Source of the DNA: Nautilus pompilius
Lineage: Eukaryota; Mollusca; Cephalopoda; Nautilida; Nautilidae
Length of the DNA stretch: 64,000 bases
NCBI GenBank assembly: GCA_018389105.1
Contig: JACATO010001079.1
Location: 62,001 to 126,000, forward strand
Reading direction: 5' to 3'
In this document: positions 25,401 through 40,400 of the stretch, in pieces
Position numbering within the stretch: position 1 is the first letter of the stretch
Layout of the letters: every line of letters begins with the position of its first letter
Program-made: the position numbers and the translations under genes
The notes under the pieces: model-generated
Told to the model about the DNA's origin: nothing
What the model saw: only the letters and a program-made list of their open reading frames with translations
The model's database searches: none

Positions 25401-28400
25401 GCCTCTCTCACATCTAAATTCCAGTGACTTTCGACGTTACTACAGTTTATATATGATTAGTAATTCATTTTTACTGACAGTAATTGTAGCTTGTTTAATA
25501 CTAATATATATATATATAAGTATCATGGCAGTTAACTTAATACCATACACACATGCCTGGTATAGTTATTATCACACTTAGCATCTTATCTCTTTTTTTT
25601 TGGCATCATTTAAAATCTAATTTCTGTTTTAATTCACTTGATATTTTAAAGTATTATTTTAAATTTCTTTTGGTTTCTTTATTAATTAAACAGGATTTCT
25701 AAAATCTGTTTTGCACATACATTTTTTATTTTTGGTTATACTCCAGGAATTGGAGAGCAGCTTCAGCTTTTTAATTTAAAAAAAAAAAAATTCAAGTACT
25801 TCCTTCTTTCAAAAGATGATACATTCAGTCAATTCTTGTTCAGTTTTTAACACGCAGATCCCAGAACTTTATGGAGATATGTGACAATATGGCTCACTTT
25901 TAAAAGTTTTCCTATGGCCTCTATAAATCCTGATGTTTCTACATAACTAACAATAAGCAGTACTGCATTAAAATTTTTATATTAGTTAAAAGTCAATTTA
26001 CTTACACTGTTTCACATTATAAAAGGGTTCTCTCTGTGAATAACCCATGATGACAGCAACAGAGGAGGATTGCTGAAACACAGGTGTGTGGGCTTTGTGT
26101 ACGTGCGCACATTGATCAGTCTTGAAGTCTTTTGCATTGGGTTGACAGTCTGCAAGTTTTATAGGAAAAATTGCATAAGTTTTTGACTGTCCAAAGTGTC
26201 ATTTTGGCGATTGATTTCACATTTTATGGAAACAGTGATGGTTTGGTTTGGTGGCAGAGATCACCAGGAAGACGGTTTGCATTAGACAGGTGGCTGCTGG
26301 GTAAAGGATATGTGGTGTAGGGAGGATACTTTGTATGGCCACTAGAGCAGGTGGAGGTAGCTGCTAAGACCGGTTTGACTGTATACATGTATAAGTAAAA
26401 AAAATTACTCAAAGATAACATTGATTATAAAGTGATGTGTATAATACTGAAAAAAAACAAAACCATTACCTCAGATAATGTTTTTTAATCTCTCATTATG
26501 ATAGAATGGCAGGTTAATTCTTGCCAAACATTTACCGCCTGAGTTTCAAAGCACTTTGTAAAAAGTTGCGGTAGGCCTTTGGGCATCAGCTGTGGTTTAG
26601 CAACCTGCTGCTTTTTTCTCTCTCAAATTGCCAATTCTATGTCATAATTAATACAGGAAAATGACAGTTTTCAAGAACATTATATTCAGCGTATATGAGA
26701 ACATGTACAGATTTCTGGTCACTGCATGCTGAATTATCTGTCTGTCTGTTTATTTACACAGTTGATAGCTAATATGAATTATGAGGATAAGTTGAACAGG
26801 GGATTTTGTGTAATGAAGTACTTGATTAATATATAGAGAAAAGGAAAGAAACAATAACCACTTCTCAACATGGTTTGCCTAAGTCATCAGTGAACTGCCA
26901 GGAACTTGAGAATTCAGTAATAAAAATCTCTTTGGGGATGTTTGCTGGTATAAGCAGTTTTATCTACTGCTGGCATTGACATCAGCCAATCTCTGTTTCT
27001 TGGTCTTTTTCATGGATTCAAAAGCTGAAAGTCATAAGGGCAGTGTGGTACAAGTTCCAGCTTCAGCTACTGAATACATTTGTCTACTACCCAGACATTT
27101 TTGTGTTACTCTCCTTTATTTGGTTAACCATAGAAATTTTCTCTCTCTCTTTTTTTTTAAAATACTTTTCTAAGTTTTACTTGTCTGAAACTTAAGTCAG
27201 AAAGTGGCAGAAGCAGGTACAAATCAATAATAACAGTACGATTTTGGTATTAGCCCATTCCAAAATGAATATCTGCATGTTTTTGTTGTTGTTTTTAGGC
27301 ATAATGTGAAATAAAGGATTTAGGTAATTTGTTTATTTGGTATCTTTTAAGCCGCTTCATTTTACACATTTCTTTTTAACTTCAGTCTTATGAAAGAAAT
27401 TATCCTTCCACGATTTCTTACAATTTTTGTCTTCTGCAAAGTTAAATGTCTTTTTTCTAGTAGTCGTCAAAAACATTGCGAGAATGATACCAAAAGTGAG
27501 TTAAAGCCATAGCTTGGAATATTTAAACAGAGCAAGGACAAAGAAACACAATTGAAATCATTTGCTGTTGATTGAAAGTATAATTTAGTGATGCTGAACA
27601 CCAAACTCGTTTGATCTAGGGTTGGGTAAACTCATTCTGGCATGGCTTTAAAAAATGGTCTACTGCTATTATTATGAATTCTGACCTTTTTACTTTATTT
27701 CCAGTTTTAGGTGCATTGCATTGAAGCCAAATTTATTTCTCATTTGTTGGTTTTATAATACATTTAGCTATTCTATTTTCTTGTTTGATAAAAGTTAAAC
27801 TGCTTTAAGAATTTCTAAAAAAAATAGTTGTATATTATCCCCCCCCCAACCCTTTCTCTCTCAAATTTTTGTGTCCTTAATTCACCTGTTCAGATATCAG
27901 ACTGGTGAGACTGCTATAGTGTGTTCAAGTTCAACATGTAGACATACTCCAGCTGAATATAACTGTGAAAAGCAGCGGTATAAAGCTAAAATATGTCATG
28001 GGTTCAGGTGAGAATAATGGAAGTCACACATTTCTTCTTCCTTTCTATCAATTCTTAGCATTAAAAACAAGCATGCTGGCACTGTCTGCAGGTCAAAGTA
28101 TTTCTCCTTCCTAAATGTTATGGATAATATAAACAAACAGTTTTTATTAAAGTGGCTGTACATGCACTGAATCGTGGAAAACCTTCCCACTCTGCAGGTT
28201 GGTAAATTGCTTCCTGCTAATTTGTTTTAATGCCATGGTATTTAGTTTTATAGTTTTCTCTTTTCAAGAATTTTACATCCTGCCATACTGATCTGATAGC
28301 TAAATATTGGGAAGAAATTGGCAATGGTCAGATTCCAAATGCAAGTTTTCGTAGCGTTGCATTGTGGAAGGATTTTTCTCAGATTGTATTCACAGCCACT

Positions 28401-31400
28401 TTAAGGCTCATTTGTGTAATGAATTGGAATGTTGGACTATAAATTATTGCTAATCCAAATGCAGTATAGTGAAAGTGAATCTAAATTGTTAAACATTAAG
28501 TTCATTAAAGAAACTGGTGACAATTTTTCTTCTGCTGAACTACATGAAAGTTAGCATTTCAGAATGAAGATGATGTGTACCTTTGGTATATCCTTGGTGT
28601 TGATGGTGAAAAGTTTAGAGTGAAACTCCTACTAATTTATTTGTTTATTTTAATGGAATTTCAAGAAGAAATGTTCTTGAAGATCTCTGGGAACAGATTT
28701 GGTAATTTTTTTGGAATTGCACTGTGGCCATTGATTGATGAAATACTTTGGCGGTGCTAAAGCCAGCAAACTTGCGGCCATCTCATGACTCGGTTGGATT
28801 CCTGTAGCTGTGGCTTAAATCTCTCTATTTGATGAGCATGAAATTTTTGCTCAGCAACTACACAGGAAAAGCTGTAGGGATTTCTAAACTGGTCCACAGT
28901 TTTTCTATAAAATTTGTTTTTAATTTTCTTTTATCAACCAATTTGGCAGTAAATTAAACGCTCTTGCTAGAATAATTGTAAAACCAGTGCAAAGCAGGAG
29001 ACTCGGGTAGCTGCATCTTTAGGGGCCTGAGTTCAGGACCAGCTTGATATGGTGCTTCCAAGACATGGTCTCTTTTCACTTCCTTTTTTTTTTTTTTCAT
29101 CAGCCAACCGGACACAGATCCCTCCCCCACCCCCAACACACATCTGAAAGACGGGGAGTTCTGGTGAGGTTTTCATCAGGTTGGCTCACACTTAGCACAT
29201 TCTTGCTGTCATGGCTGCCAGCGTTGTGCCCCACCTCTCTCGTTCAGATAGTGAACCCGTCAACAATTGTCACTCATCAGCTAAGAATAAAAGTATACTT
29301 ATTTACATCGAGTACTTGGTGCAGTACGATAACTATAGGAGCCCCTTTTCCATATTTATAATCATCAGATGTTATATATATAATGTATATATAACGTGTG
29401 CTTATAAAACATTAAACAAAACAAAAACAACAATAGATTTCCCATCTGTAAATGTCAGGTTTATAAAGAGCAACAAACTCTAGTGGATAACGGTGCCACT
29501 GTGGTCCCTTTCCACAGTTGTCTCCAATGTATGACACAGCAGTCAAAAATGCTATTGCTAAATACAGGCTGCTTTACTATAGTTTAACTCGTGATTTATT
29601 ATGACCTGTGTAAAGTTAATTTCCAATTGATTGTAACTAAAGCTTGATACTACATGAACTAAATGCCATTTACTGCTATTGTGTCGGCTAATGATGATGC
29701 ATGTATAAGTAGCTTTTCTGTGTTATATTGGTTGTTTCTCTTGTTGCATTTATGTTTAAAATTAGTTGTTCTTTTGACTTTGTTGTAATAATACCAGTAT
29801 TTGGTGCTGCTTTGCTGTGATTAAACGCTGATACTAATGTCTAGGCAGTGTTTGTGATTTAATTTAATTTAATGTAATTGCATAAGGAACAAACTTGCCG
29901 GGCAGCTGGTAGCCTAGTAGTTAGCTTGCTAAACTATCAAGGTGTTCAGTTTCTGGTTTGGTGGACCCTCCCATGCCATGGTTTTTTTTTTCTGGGTTTT
30001 CACCAGCTATTTGCATATGTTTCTTCTCACATTGAAAAACGAATTGTTCTAGTAGGGAATTTCCTGTGGGAGTTGGCCTGGGAGAATGCCCTCTAGCGGT
30101 GGTTTCTTTACCAGTGTCGTCTCCCTTGAAGATGTTGGTATATGACACAACATGGATGTGATTGCAACTCAGTGTCACTAAATATTATACTATTTTACAA
30201 AAGAACCTTCACACAACTTTTGATGTGTGTTTTGATGACAGTTCTCATTTTCGTTACATTAAAAAAATGTTTCTGCATTCTCATTTGTAAGTTTTCATTT
30301 TAATAACATGTCAGACTTTGTTATACTGGAGATTGTTTAGACTGAAGATCTGAAAGTTATGATAATTCTTACTTAGGGAGTGTATCATACTAATCAACTA
30401 CTGATCACTGAATTATTTTTACATACCAAGTTAACAACCTTGATAATTACTGGAATCATTAAGGTGGATGATGTTATTCCAGCTGAGTTCCACTTGAAAA
30501 TTCCTAGTGTGGTCACTTGATAAATCTAGGAAACAAATGATGCCATCCTATTTTCATGTTGCTACAGAAATGATGTAAAAATCATACTACTTTATACTGA
30601 CAACAGTGATGATAGCAATGAGCTGGTGTGTCTTGCGTTATGCACTTAGTTCAAGAGATTAATTAACATCACCTGAGTGACAGTTAATTAACAGCTCTCA
30701 TTTTCTCATTTTGTGTCATCAGTAGTGTGGTATGGTAGTCCAGTGGTAGATTACTGGAATGCCATGGTTGACCAACTCAGTTTGATGTACTTCCCAGTCA
30801 TGGATTCTTTTCATTCTTCACCAGCAAGAAACTCTGGCTTCTTCCTACATCTAAATATATAGAGTTCTTGTAGGGGCACTACACACATTGTTACTGCAGG
30901 ACAATTCTTCTTTAAGAAAATTCTTATTGGTAGGAGATACTAATGCTGATTTAAATAATTAGCATTTTAAAGTGCTGGTTTTCAAAATCTCTGCCACAAA
31001 ATAACTTAAATTATTGTAAATTTGCATTTCTTACCAAATAAAGACTAATTTAGAAAAAATAAAATTATAATAGCTGTTTGGCCTTTGGGTGTTGGTGTTT
31101 TTGTTTGAAAGATTCTTAATCTAACTTTAGTTTTGCTTTGTTTCGCATATTAATTTCAGGTGCTGATTTTACATTATATAATTACATTAGACATTTATCT
31201 GTGAAGTGTCTGCTGTGTAAAGAGTTTCTTGTTATGTTTGCCACAGAGATTTTTGTTTACAAGATAAAAAAGTATTATTTTGAGAGAAATGGTTATAAAG
31301 AGTTGTAAAGCTACAGGATGATCAGAAAGTAACTACGCAGTGGCATATATTTGTGATCGTTTTTGATTCCTCTCCTTGTGCTTTGTCGTTTTGTACTGTA

Positions 31401-34400
31401 GTTCCCAAAATGACCAACAGGTGTTGGCAGTAAATTTGCAAAAGTGAAACATGAAGAATTGCAAAACATTTTTGAGAATATTGAAATTTTAAAAGATTAT
31501 GAAAGATTTAGCCAGATGTACTGTATTGTAGATGATGTATAATTTCAGTGATTAAGAATAAAAACCTAAGTTTGGACTAAAGTGCTAGAGTAAATGGTAA
31601 ACTCTGACGAGATTAATTTCATTAATTAAAATTACACTATCAATTTTAGTCAGCAAAATAAAAAAAAAAACCTGATTTAAATATTAAATAGAAAAAAGAA
31701 GCTCCATCTAATATTAATGATTTAAAAATAGTACATGTAAAGTTGGGTTATCAGTTTGGTACTTGTAATTTACCTTGTTTCATGGTAGTGAATCATTCTT
31801 AAATAGCTGTAACTTTAGTATACACAGGTCTCTTCTTTTACTTTATCAAAAGTTTACTTGAAATTATTTTACTTTCTCATTTTAATGGTATAAATAAGTA
31901 AATCTCACTTGACCTATGAAGCAACAGAATTAAGGTGTCAAATCTGTTTACATCACAGGTCGGAGAAACATTTACTTTTGTCAAAGAATGTGGCCACTGC
32001 TTGGAGTATTTAATAATTAATAAAGTAAATATTATTTTCTAATCATTGGTTTCCTCTTATCCTTTTGGGATGGCAGTACTGCTCAGACCTCAGGGTAATC
32101 TTTGTGAAATAGGAAATGTTAAATGAGCACCAGATTTCTTAACCACATTGTCAGACCCATCTGAAAGGTTTTTGGCTTTGGGCTCTAGAATAGCAGGATG
32201 TACAATTTGAATTATGAGACTCACCCATAAACCCCATGGTCTATCCTTCCATCCCTAACTATCAGATGCCATAGCATAGGAATAGTCAAGGTGGAAACAT
32301 CTTCCCTGGGTAAATTATATTCATCTGAAGAAATCGGTTTTTTTCCTAGACCTGAATACTCAACAGTAAATGTTCTTGCTCACCTTTACATCCAAGTTTA
32401 GCATCCTGTCATCCATGTCTACTGCCCTTTGAAAAGCTATACTACCACATACTTGATGATGCAGTGTTCGCATATATAAAACACTAGCAATATTGTGAGT
32501 GAATTCTTCCACCAACATTATTGTCTACAACTGTGAATAATCTTGATGAAGTTGTATAGGGCCATGGTTACTGCTAACAAATATTTCCATTCCTGTGCTT
32601 TATTGGGGGGGGGGACCTGACACTTCATTTGTGTCTGTGGGGAATCAGACTGGCATAAGAAAACAAGAAGAAACTATGCTATTGGAGGTTTTCCAAACCA
32701 AGCTGGTGCCCAAAAGGAATTCACCCAAGGTTCTCAGACACCAGTTTTGTGTATTACGCAATTAGTCATCTGCCATCCAGCATTGTGACAATGAGAACAC
32801 TTTTGGTGTAGCTGATATTATTTCTCATAATTTGTTTTATTAGTGAAGATGAAAATTTTTGGAAGTTTTAGTTGATAGTCTTGTTATTTTATTTGGTTGG
32901 TTGGTCCAAAATTGTCTTCAACTTTAACACAGCTCACTCTGTTTGTGTTCTGTTGATGACTTCTGGAAACATCAAGAAACAGTATTTGTCAAATTTATTT
33001 AATTTTAAGATATATGATAATCTAAATTCATATCTAAATTTTAGGTTATTTTGATAATTTAAACATTTGTCGAGTCCTCATTAGTTACACAATATCCCAA
33101 AGAATCAGGTGAAAAGCCCAAATTTTTCTTGTCCAACGCATTTTTTTTTTTCAATTTAATCTATACAGAAAAACTCTTTAATGAAAATATAAATATGCCA
33201 TTCAGATTACTAGAATATGTTTTGTTGTTTTATAATGGAACAGGAACTGCACTAAAATTAGAAATTAATTTAGAAAGAATAGGTTATGACCCTTGTTGCT
33301 TTTTTAAAGAAAAAATTATGAGATGACTGGTAAAAAAAATTTTGCTGCTCTTGAAATAGACCACTATGCTCACATCTTTAACGTTTTGCGTAAAGTGTAT
33401 GGTAAAATTATATGGAACTTTATTCAACTGTAGTAGCGGATCAAAGATAATTTTAACTTAACAGTATATTGCCCCACCTCTTGTCTGAAAAGGAAAATAA
33501 CACTTTCTATCTCAAATCAGTTGTATTTTGACTCTCCATTTATGGAGGCTTGTTAAATTAATCTTTTTTTGCTCATTTTTTATTTGACATTTAATGACTG
33601 GTGACAGTTTTAAAATTGTATATAATTTTTTTTTTAAGTTTCAAAATTATCTTTTGGGAAAAAATTTTAGTCTTTTTAATTTACGTTTTGTTGGTTTAAT
33701 CCTTTAAAATCTAGGATTCCACTTTACCTCTGCCAGGTTGTCAATGATGTCTGGCTGACGGAAATCTTTGCCAAACTTTTAAAGTTCATTGGGTTCTTTT
33801 GGGATTCAGTAGCATTCCCATCTTCGCTAGTCTTGAACAAATTGTTCACCAAAGCCGCTTTCCAAACAGTTACATTGTTAATTTTTGTAATGTTAGTAGA
33901 TGCTTAAAACGTTTGGGGATAGCATGATTTGTAGTGATGAACCCAAGCTATTTCAAAGAATTACTAATAATACAAAGGTATTAAACCATAGTCATGACAC
34001 CTTTGAAGTTTACTTGAATCCTGTTAAAATCTTAATACATACATGTGCTTTGAGATGAAAAAAAAAAAATTTCCCAAAGTTTCAACCAGTTTTCTTGCTG
34101 CCATCTTTGTCTTTCTAGTGATGAAAATTTTTGGTAGTTCAGTCATGATGATGAAGGTGCTATGATTTTGGGTGTCCCCATTTCCTAATACTAGGGATGT
34201 TCTGACGAAATCCAGTGGAAATAGCATAACCGTGATGGTATCTGGCCTCTGTGTTTCATTTTATCATTCCTGGCAAATTTAAGAATGTCTAAAGGGAGGA
34301 AGAATCTCAAGTTTCCCGTGTTTTGCAAATGACTAAATATTATTAAAAGAATTACAATGTAAACAACAACCATATATAGAGGTATTGTTGTGGATGCATT

Positions 34401-37400
34401 TTCAAGAATACAAAAGAGAACTTGGAAATATAGATTTGGGCTTTAGCACAGAATTTTTTATATCAGCATGCAGAAAATTTTATCGTTTTTGGGAGTCTGA
34501 ACCTTTTTATTATTTTCAAGAATATTTATGAATTTGTTTCTATTATAATGATGATAATTTGTATGGGTGCAGACATGTTTAATGGTTACTCTTATAATAT
34601 GAATTATTTTATAAAATGTTCATATGTACCATGCCTACCTGGTATATGTAGTAAAGCTGCAATTAATTAGAAGCTAATTAAATGTTACCATTTGCTAATA
34701 AGTTTTTGTTTCAGATATCTTAGCAAATTTCAAAGACTATAATTGTAGCCATGGTTGACCATATTTATAGTTCAAGGACAGTAAGTGAGACTGCTAAATA
34801 ACATACAATGCCCCTGACATCAGCTGTACACAGACAACATCTTCCTGGAGCTGGCAGGCAACACTGCTGACGTCAATCATATGTATTTTTAAAGGTGTAT
34901 TTATACCCTTGTTGTGTATAGCTGAATAAAGATGGCAGGTCAATTAATCAATAAGACTGAGAAGACAGCTATAGATCTGCTTGTCACTGATTTTATACTT
35001 TCTCAACCTGTGGTCTGTAAAATTTTAGAAAAAACAGAAAACATTCTCTAAATCTCTTCTTTTTTTAAATATTTGTTATATTCTTAAAATACACATTAAG
35101 CCAGCATCTGTGACACAAAAAAATCAGTGTAACTTTAACTGAATATAGTTTACACTATTTAAAACTTTTATTTTTGTGCTAAATCCAAGGTTAAAATTGA
35201 ACCCATTTTCTATTTGCCACTTGGAGAATTGGCTGTATATTGACAGGTGTTCTTGTATTGTTACAGTGGATAGTTTAAATCTTAGTATTCCTATGTTGGA
35301 AATTTGTATGTTGGGGGGAGGGGAGTGGGCATTCAGATGAAACCCAGCTGGATGCATTGATGGTATTCCAGCCTGGTATAAAATCTAGTTTCGTTTTACA
35401 GCTAAGATTATAAAAAATGAAAACACAACAAGGGGGGTAAACAGTCCACAAATTCAAAATAAAAAAAACCGGATGAAGTAAAAGTAAAACCAGACTATTT
35501 TAATAAGTGAAATGAATGTCACGCCAGTGATCATTATGGTCTGAACTAAAGTAGCAATCGTGGTGGCTATACATGAGCAAAGCTTTGATTGTGATCGCTT
35601 TGTTGTTGTTGTTGTCCATCAATTGTCGGTTTATAGTTTTGTTTTTCTTCCTCGTAATACTTTTTCCCCCCTTTTTTTTTTTAAATGTTCACCCAGTATG
35701 ATTACGTATGAGTAACTTGCATATTGCGAGATTAAAAACTTCCCTCTTGTGGCTTTGTTACAGTAGCTAGTCTGATGTGGCTGACACCGCGTGACTAACA
35801 AATGCGGAGACAACAGCATGGTTAGGGTGAGGGAGAGACACTTTTTTTTGCCGACAGTTTTACGGGGCTGGTTTGACTCAATGTGTTTTTTTTTCGCCTC
35901 ATCTCCTGAGCTAGGAGTGCACAAATATCAACCCCTTAAATCAGTGCATCAGGTTGCATGTACATGACTATTGGAAAATCCTTAACTTTGTTTACAAACT
36001 TGTCACGCGAGATCTTTTTTTACTGGAACATCCTTCTTTACGCTTGCTGTGTCATCTTTACTGAAGAGCCCACAATTATGGCTGCAAAAGTACATAACAC
36101 TTGAGCGGGGAACAGACACTGTATCGTTGGGGGGGGAGGGAGGATGGGGCGTGTCTTCAGTATACTTTTTCTTTTTTTAAAGTTCCGCATGGAAAAATGA
36201 CACTTTGCCGATCAGAACAGCTTGTTGTTAAACGCTGCGCATCTGTTACTACATTCTGTGGACTAGAAAACTGTTTGGAGCACTCCGCTATCATCATCAC
36301 TCACCCTGATAGCCTATCTTGGTAGGCCCAGCCATGCACTTGAGAAATGTGCCCAGTTCCTAACAAGTGTCCTTTCTGACCTTAGCAAGCTTGAAACTCT
36401 GCGTGGCCAGGTTTGCTGTGATAACCAGCAAAATAATCACGGCTAAGTTCTGAACATTTTGGAGCTTTGTCATATAAAAGATCTAATCTAGATTTTACTG
36501 GGTATGGATAGAAGTTTGCTTTATATTTAAATAATATTTTTTAAAAAAAATTTTTTTTTAATCACCTAGAAGCACCTGAATGTTTAGCCAACATACTCGT
36601 GATGCAAAACACATGGGGGGGTCTGAGCAAGATATGGATTTTTCGTTACAAAGGGCTGTGTTACTGAGCAAGGTGCTTGTCTCAACCTCGACAGACCACC
36701 CTGCACTGAGTATTACAGATTAGAAGGGTAGTAGAATGCAAATGCACCATAGGTAGTATACAGATATTTTTCAAACTTAGTTTTGTCTAATCGATGACAA
36801 AAACAAGTACGATAGACCACCTGAACATGGTTATAGTATTTTAATATCTTTAATACAGTCTGAGAAAATTCTACCAGTTGATGCATAGCAAAATATGGAA
36901 TGAGTTTTGCACACTTAATTTTGTTTAAGAAAGTACAGTAGAGCATCATTGTTCTGTGTGTCTGAAAGGTCAGTAGATTGGACCTTTTTCTGGAGGTTGG
37001 TAAATATTCAATTATACACATTGCTAAATAGATGGGCAAAAGTTAAAATGTCAGCACAGACATAGTAAAATCGACATGTAAACAAAAGTTTGGAGTATTG
37101 GGATGATCAACAAGAAAGTTAAAGTATCAGTGATAATGGTAGAATCTGAAATCGAGAAACCAACAGGGCATGACACAGAATATAGTTTTGGTTTATATAG
37201 CATCGTGACAATAGAAATGATGCATGCAAGTTCACAAATGTTTTAGAGATCTAGATTTTACTAATGTTAATGAAGCAGTGCTTAAAGTTTTTTCAAGTTC
37301 TTATCACTGGATAATCAATTTGTATTCTGATGTTAGGATGGGAATTTGACAGTCCAGACTAATGATGCTACATTATTGTGCTATGAATATAATGATATGT

Positions 37401-40400
37401 GTCATAATAAATAGAACTATTTGTTAAATTTCAAATTATTAAAACAGAACAACAATGATAATAATAATAAGAGTGACAGCAAGGGAAGGATATACTCTAC
37501 CAGTTTCACATGAAATTGCAGGTATTAAACTGTTTAACTAGATTTCAAAGTGGTTGGTAAAATTTTCATGTAATATTTTTTATTGTCTCCTTTTTGTCCA
37601 TGAACAACAATCCACAATGGTACTTTGGTGCCATACTATGGGAGATTTGCCAAAGCAAGTTAGTCTTTAAACTCTGCTTCTCAGCAACTTGATCACCCAG
37701 TCAACTTAAGTTTCCACATTTCATACAGTAAACACACCTGTAATAAATAAGTGAAGTTTTCAAGTCAAATAAACAGTAATTGTTAGATTTCTGTAAACTT
37801 TCAGTTAATTTGTCTGCACTGACCAGTTTGTGGTGTTTAGCTTACTTAGATCCTTCTAAAAGTTTACTGCAATGTGCAGGTGTGATAGAAATAGTAGAGC
37901 ATCCTGAGTTATATTTCTAAAAACAGGGAGAAAGAAGAGAAAATTGTTTTTTTTTATTTAAAGTCCTTGCATCTTGTGTGTTTGAAAATGTGTTGCTGAT
38001 AATATATAATTTTACTGTACAGTATAAGGAGGCTGAGATCAATATTCTACTCTGGGAGGGGAGACACCTGTTTGACCTGCAAAAAGTGAAACATCCAGTA
38101 TTTGTAAAGTCTAGCAGTTTGTGATTTTAAAGGGCTTTAGAAATCTTTCCCATACTATGCTTACCTGAAAAGGAAGCTGCAAACAAATTAGTTTCAAAAT
38201 GTTTTTGAAATAATGAAAAGATGTATTAGTGAGAAAAATAAAAATGGTACATTGTCATAAAAATGTAAAAAAAAAAAATGAAGGTTTTCCTTTTCTTTCT
38301 TATTAAAAAGCTCCTGAATGATTCTCTTTCTATTGGTTATGTTGTTATGAGGTGGGGGTGTTATCCGTCTTGTTACATCCTGTTTTTCCACAAAGATTGG
38401 TGAGTCGTCTTTGCGCACAACTAACCTGGGAGTGTTTTGTTTTCTTTTTTGTCTGATTTTTCCAGGTACTGGATCAGAACGTGCCCTGTTCACTTTGATT
38501 TGGATCGGCGCTTGTCGTCGGTCGTGGAGAAGTTTGGCGAAATGCTGCAGGCGGAAGGGAACACGGCTTTTACTGAGCTGATAGATCTTTCAAAAATGTA
38601 AATAGAAAACTGTTAAGAAAGAAACGGCAGTTTTGGTTTTGTGTCCGGTGGGTCACCTGAGTTCTGACTTGTCTACCTTACGCCTGGTGAAGGGTGGGGG
38701 AGGGAAGAAGGGGAGACAATTTTTCTTAAAAATTTAAGTCTTAATGAAATATGCAGTTATTACAGCAGCAAGGATTATTTTAAAAATACAAATCAAAATT
38801 CTGCCATTTTTACTTTTGTTCAGGAAAATACTTTGTACCCCTCTGAACAGTTTGGGTTGCCTAGAATATAAAGCCATTCCTTTATAGATGTACACAAATG
38901 ATGTAAGGAATTTACTGGAAATACTTTGATAGTTACTGTATTATGAATGAGAAACTTGTTTATTTTAGAATTAGATTATACGGTTAATTTACCAGGATCT
39001 TCAAACGGGGCACACCCACACATGATTAGAACTGTTCTGTTTTAGCCAGGCTTCACCTGAAAAACACTACCTATAGTTTAGCAATTCTATACTTTAATAA
39101 CTGTTATGGCTGATAAGAAATAAAATTGTTTTTTTGTATACAAAATGTATTCACCACTTGTATTTTTTTAAAAAAAGTTATTCTCGATTCCAGCCCATCC
39201 TATGATTGGATGCGAAGCATGTCTACCCGTAATCCTTCCGTAAAACATTCCAGAAAGGTATCTCTCGTCTTCAACCATTTAAAACCAGAAGAATTAGCTG
39301 AGCAACTCACCCACTTGGAGTACAAAGTTTTTAGGAGAATTAATGTAAGTGGTTCATCAGATGTATTTTTAGCAGGAAAAAAACAGCAACAGTCAGAGAG
39401 TTGGTAATCTATTTTATGCATGTTTAGCATCGGAAACTTGTTTTAAAGTCTGTGAAGCCATGTAGCTATAAGTGATGCATGTTTTCCTTTTACTCATTAG
39501 GATGGATTTACGTCATTGGTGTAATAATATTACTGTAGCTTATCTTGTCAAATTATACAGACTATTTTTCATTTAAATGACAACTTCTAGGCTGGAAAGA
39601 GGACTTCCCCCACACTTCATTGTATAAATGCTACTTATTTTAAAACTAAAACAACTGAATTTTAAAAAAAAATTGTATTGTGTACTGTCTAATAATAATC
39701 ACAAATGATGATAACTTGTAGTCTTTAATAATGGAAAGTGCTTTGGTAAGTTACCTTGAAATTGGTAAGAATGACAAATTTACACCGAGTTAAGCACACA
39801 GCACCTAATGTACTTTTGAACAAACAAACAAAAATAAAGGAAGTCACTATAATTGCACTTGACAAACACTGAAGTACCTAGTGGCTTTTCAACTTTATGA
39901 CACTACATATATAAAGGTAAATTTATGCTATTATCTATTTCCGTTTCATGCATGAATGCTTAGCTTTTTTTCACCGTAGTCTATCCCAACTTGAAATGTG
40001 TGTGATTCATAGTTTTGTACGCTTTGTGGCTTTTTTGCTTTTAATCACATTTGCTTGTGTTTTCTAGACTGGCAATGATTAATATAAAGTATATCTTGCA
40101 TTTTAGTTTCTGTATTAAGACTGTCCACTGGGCTGAATCCTTGTCTGGATTGGATCTGTTTAAAGTACAACCCCAGCATGATTTCTTCTCACTTTTCGCC
40201 AGCCAGCCCCTTGGGTTTTCTTCAGGCTCTCCAGTTACCTCCTTTGTCTGAAAAACGAAGAGTTTTTTGGTAGGACAAGGTGGAGTTCTGCACGTAACTC
40301 TTGCACCCTGACCACCAGTCAGGGCTTCCCATCACCGTACCTGGATAACTCACTCGGTCACCACGACAGATGCTCCACAGCTTTCCATTCCATACGTCCT

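Larger units (their letters stand above)
28008..38465 (+). other. RasGRP intron (10.5 kb)
   Basis: Between coding exons 3 and 4. Holds SINE copies (28990-29240, 29895-30135, 30730-30890), mariner-like sequence near 31317 (ATGATCAGAAAGTAAC), one end of a small inverted-repeat family (35326) and a dispersed repeat (36626). A patch at 35700-36320 is slightly richer in CG, but no exon is evident. Confidence 0.55.
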
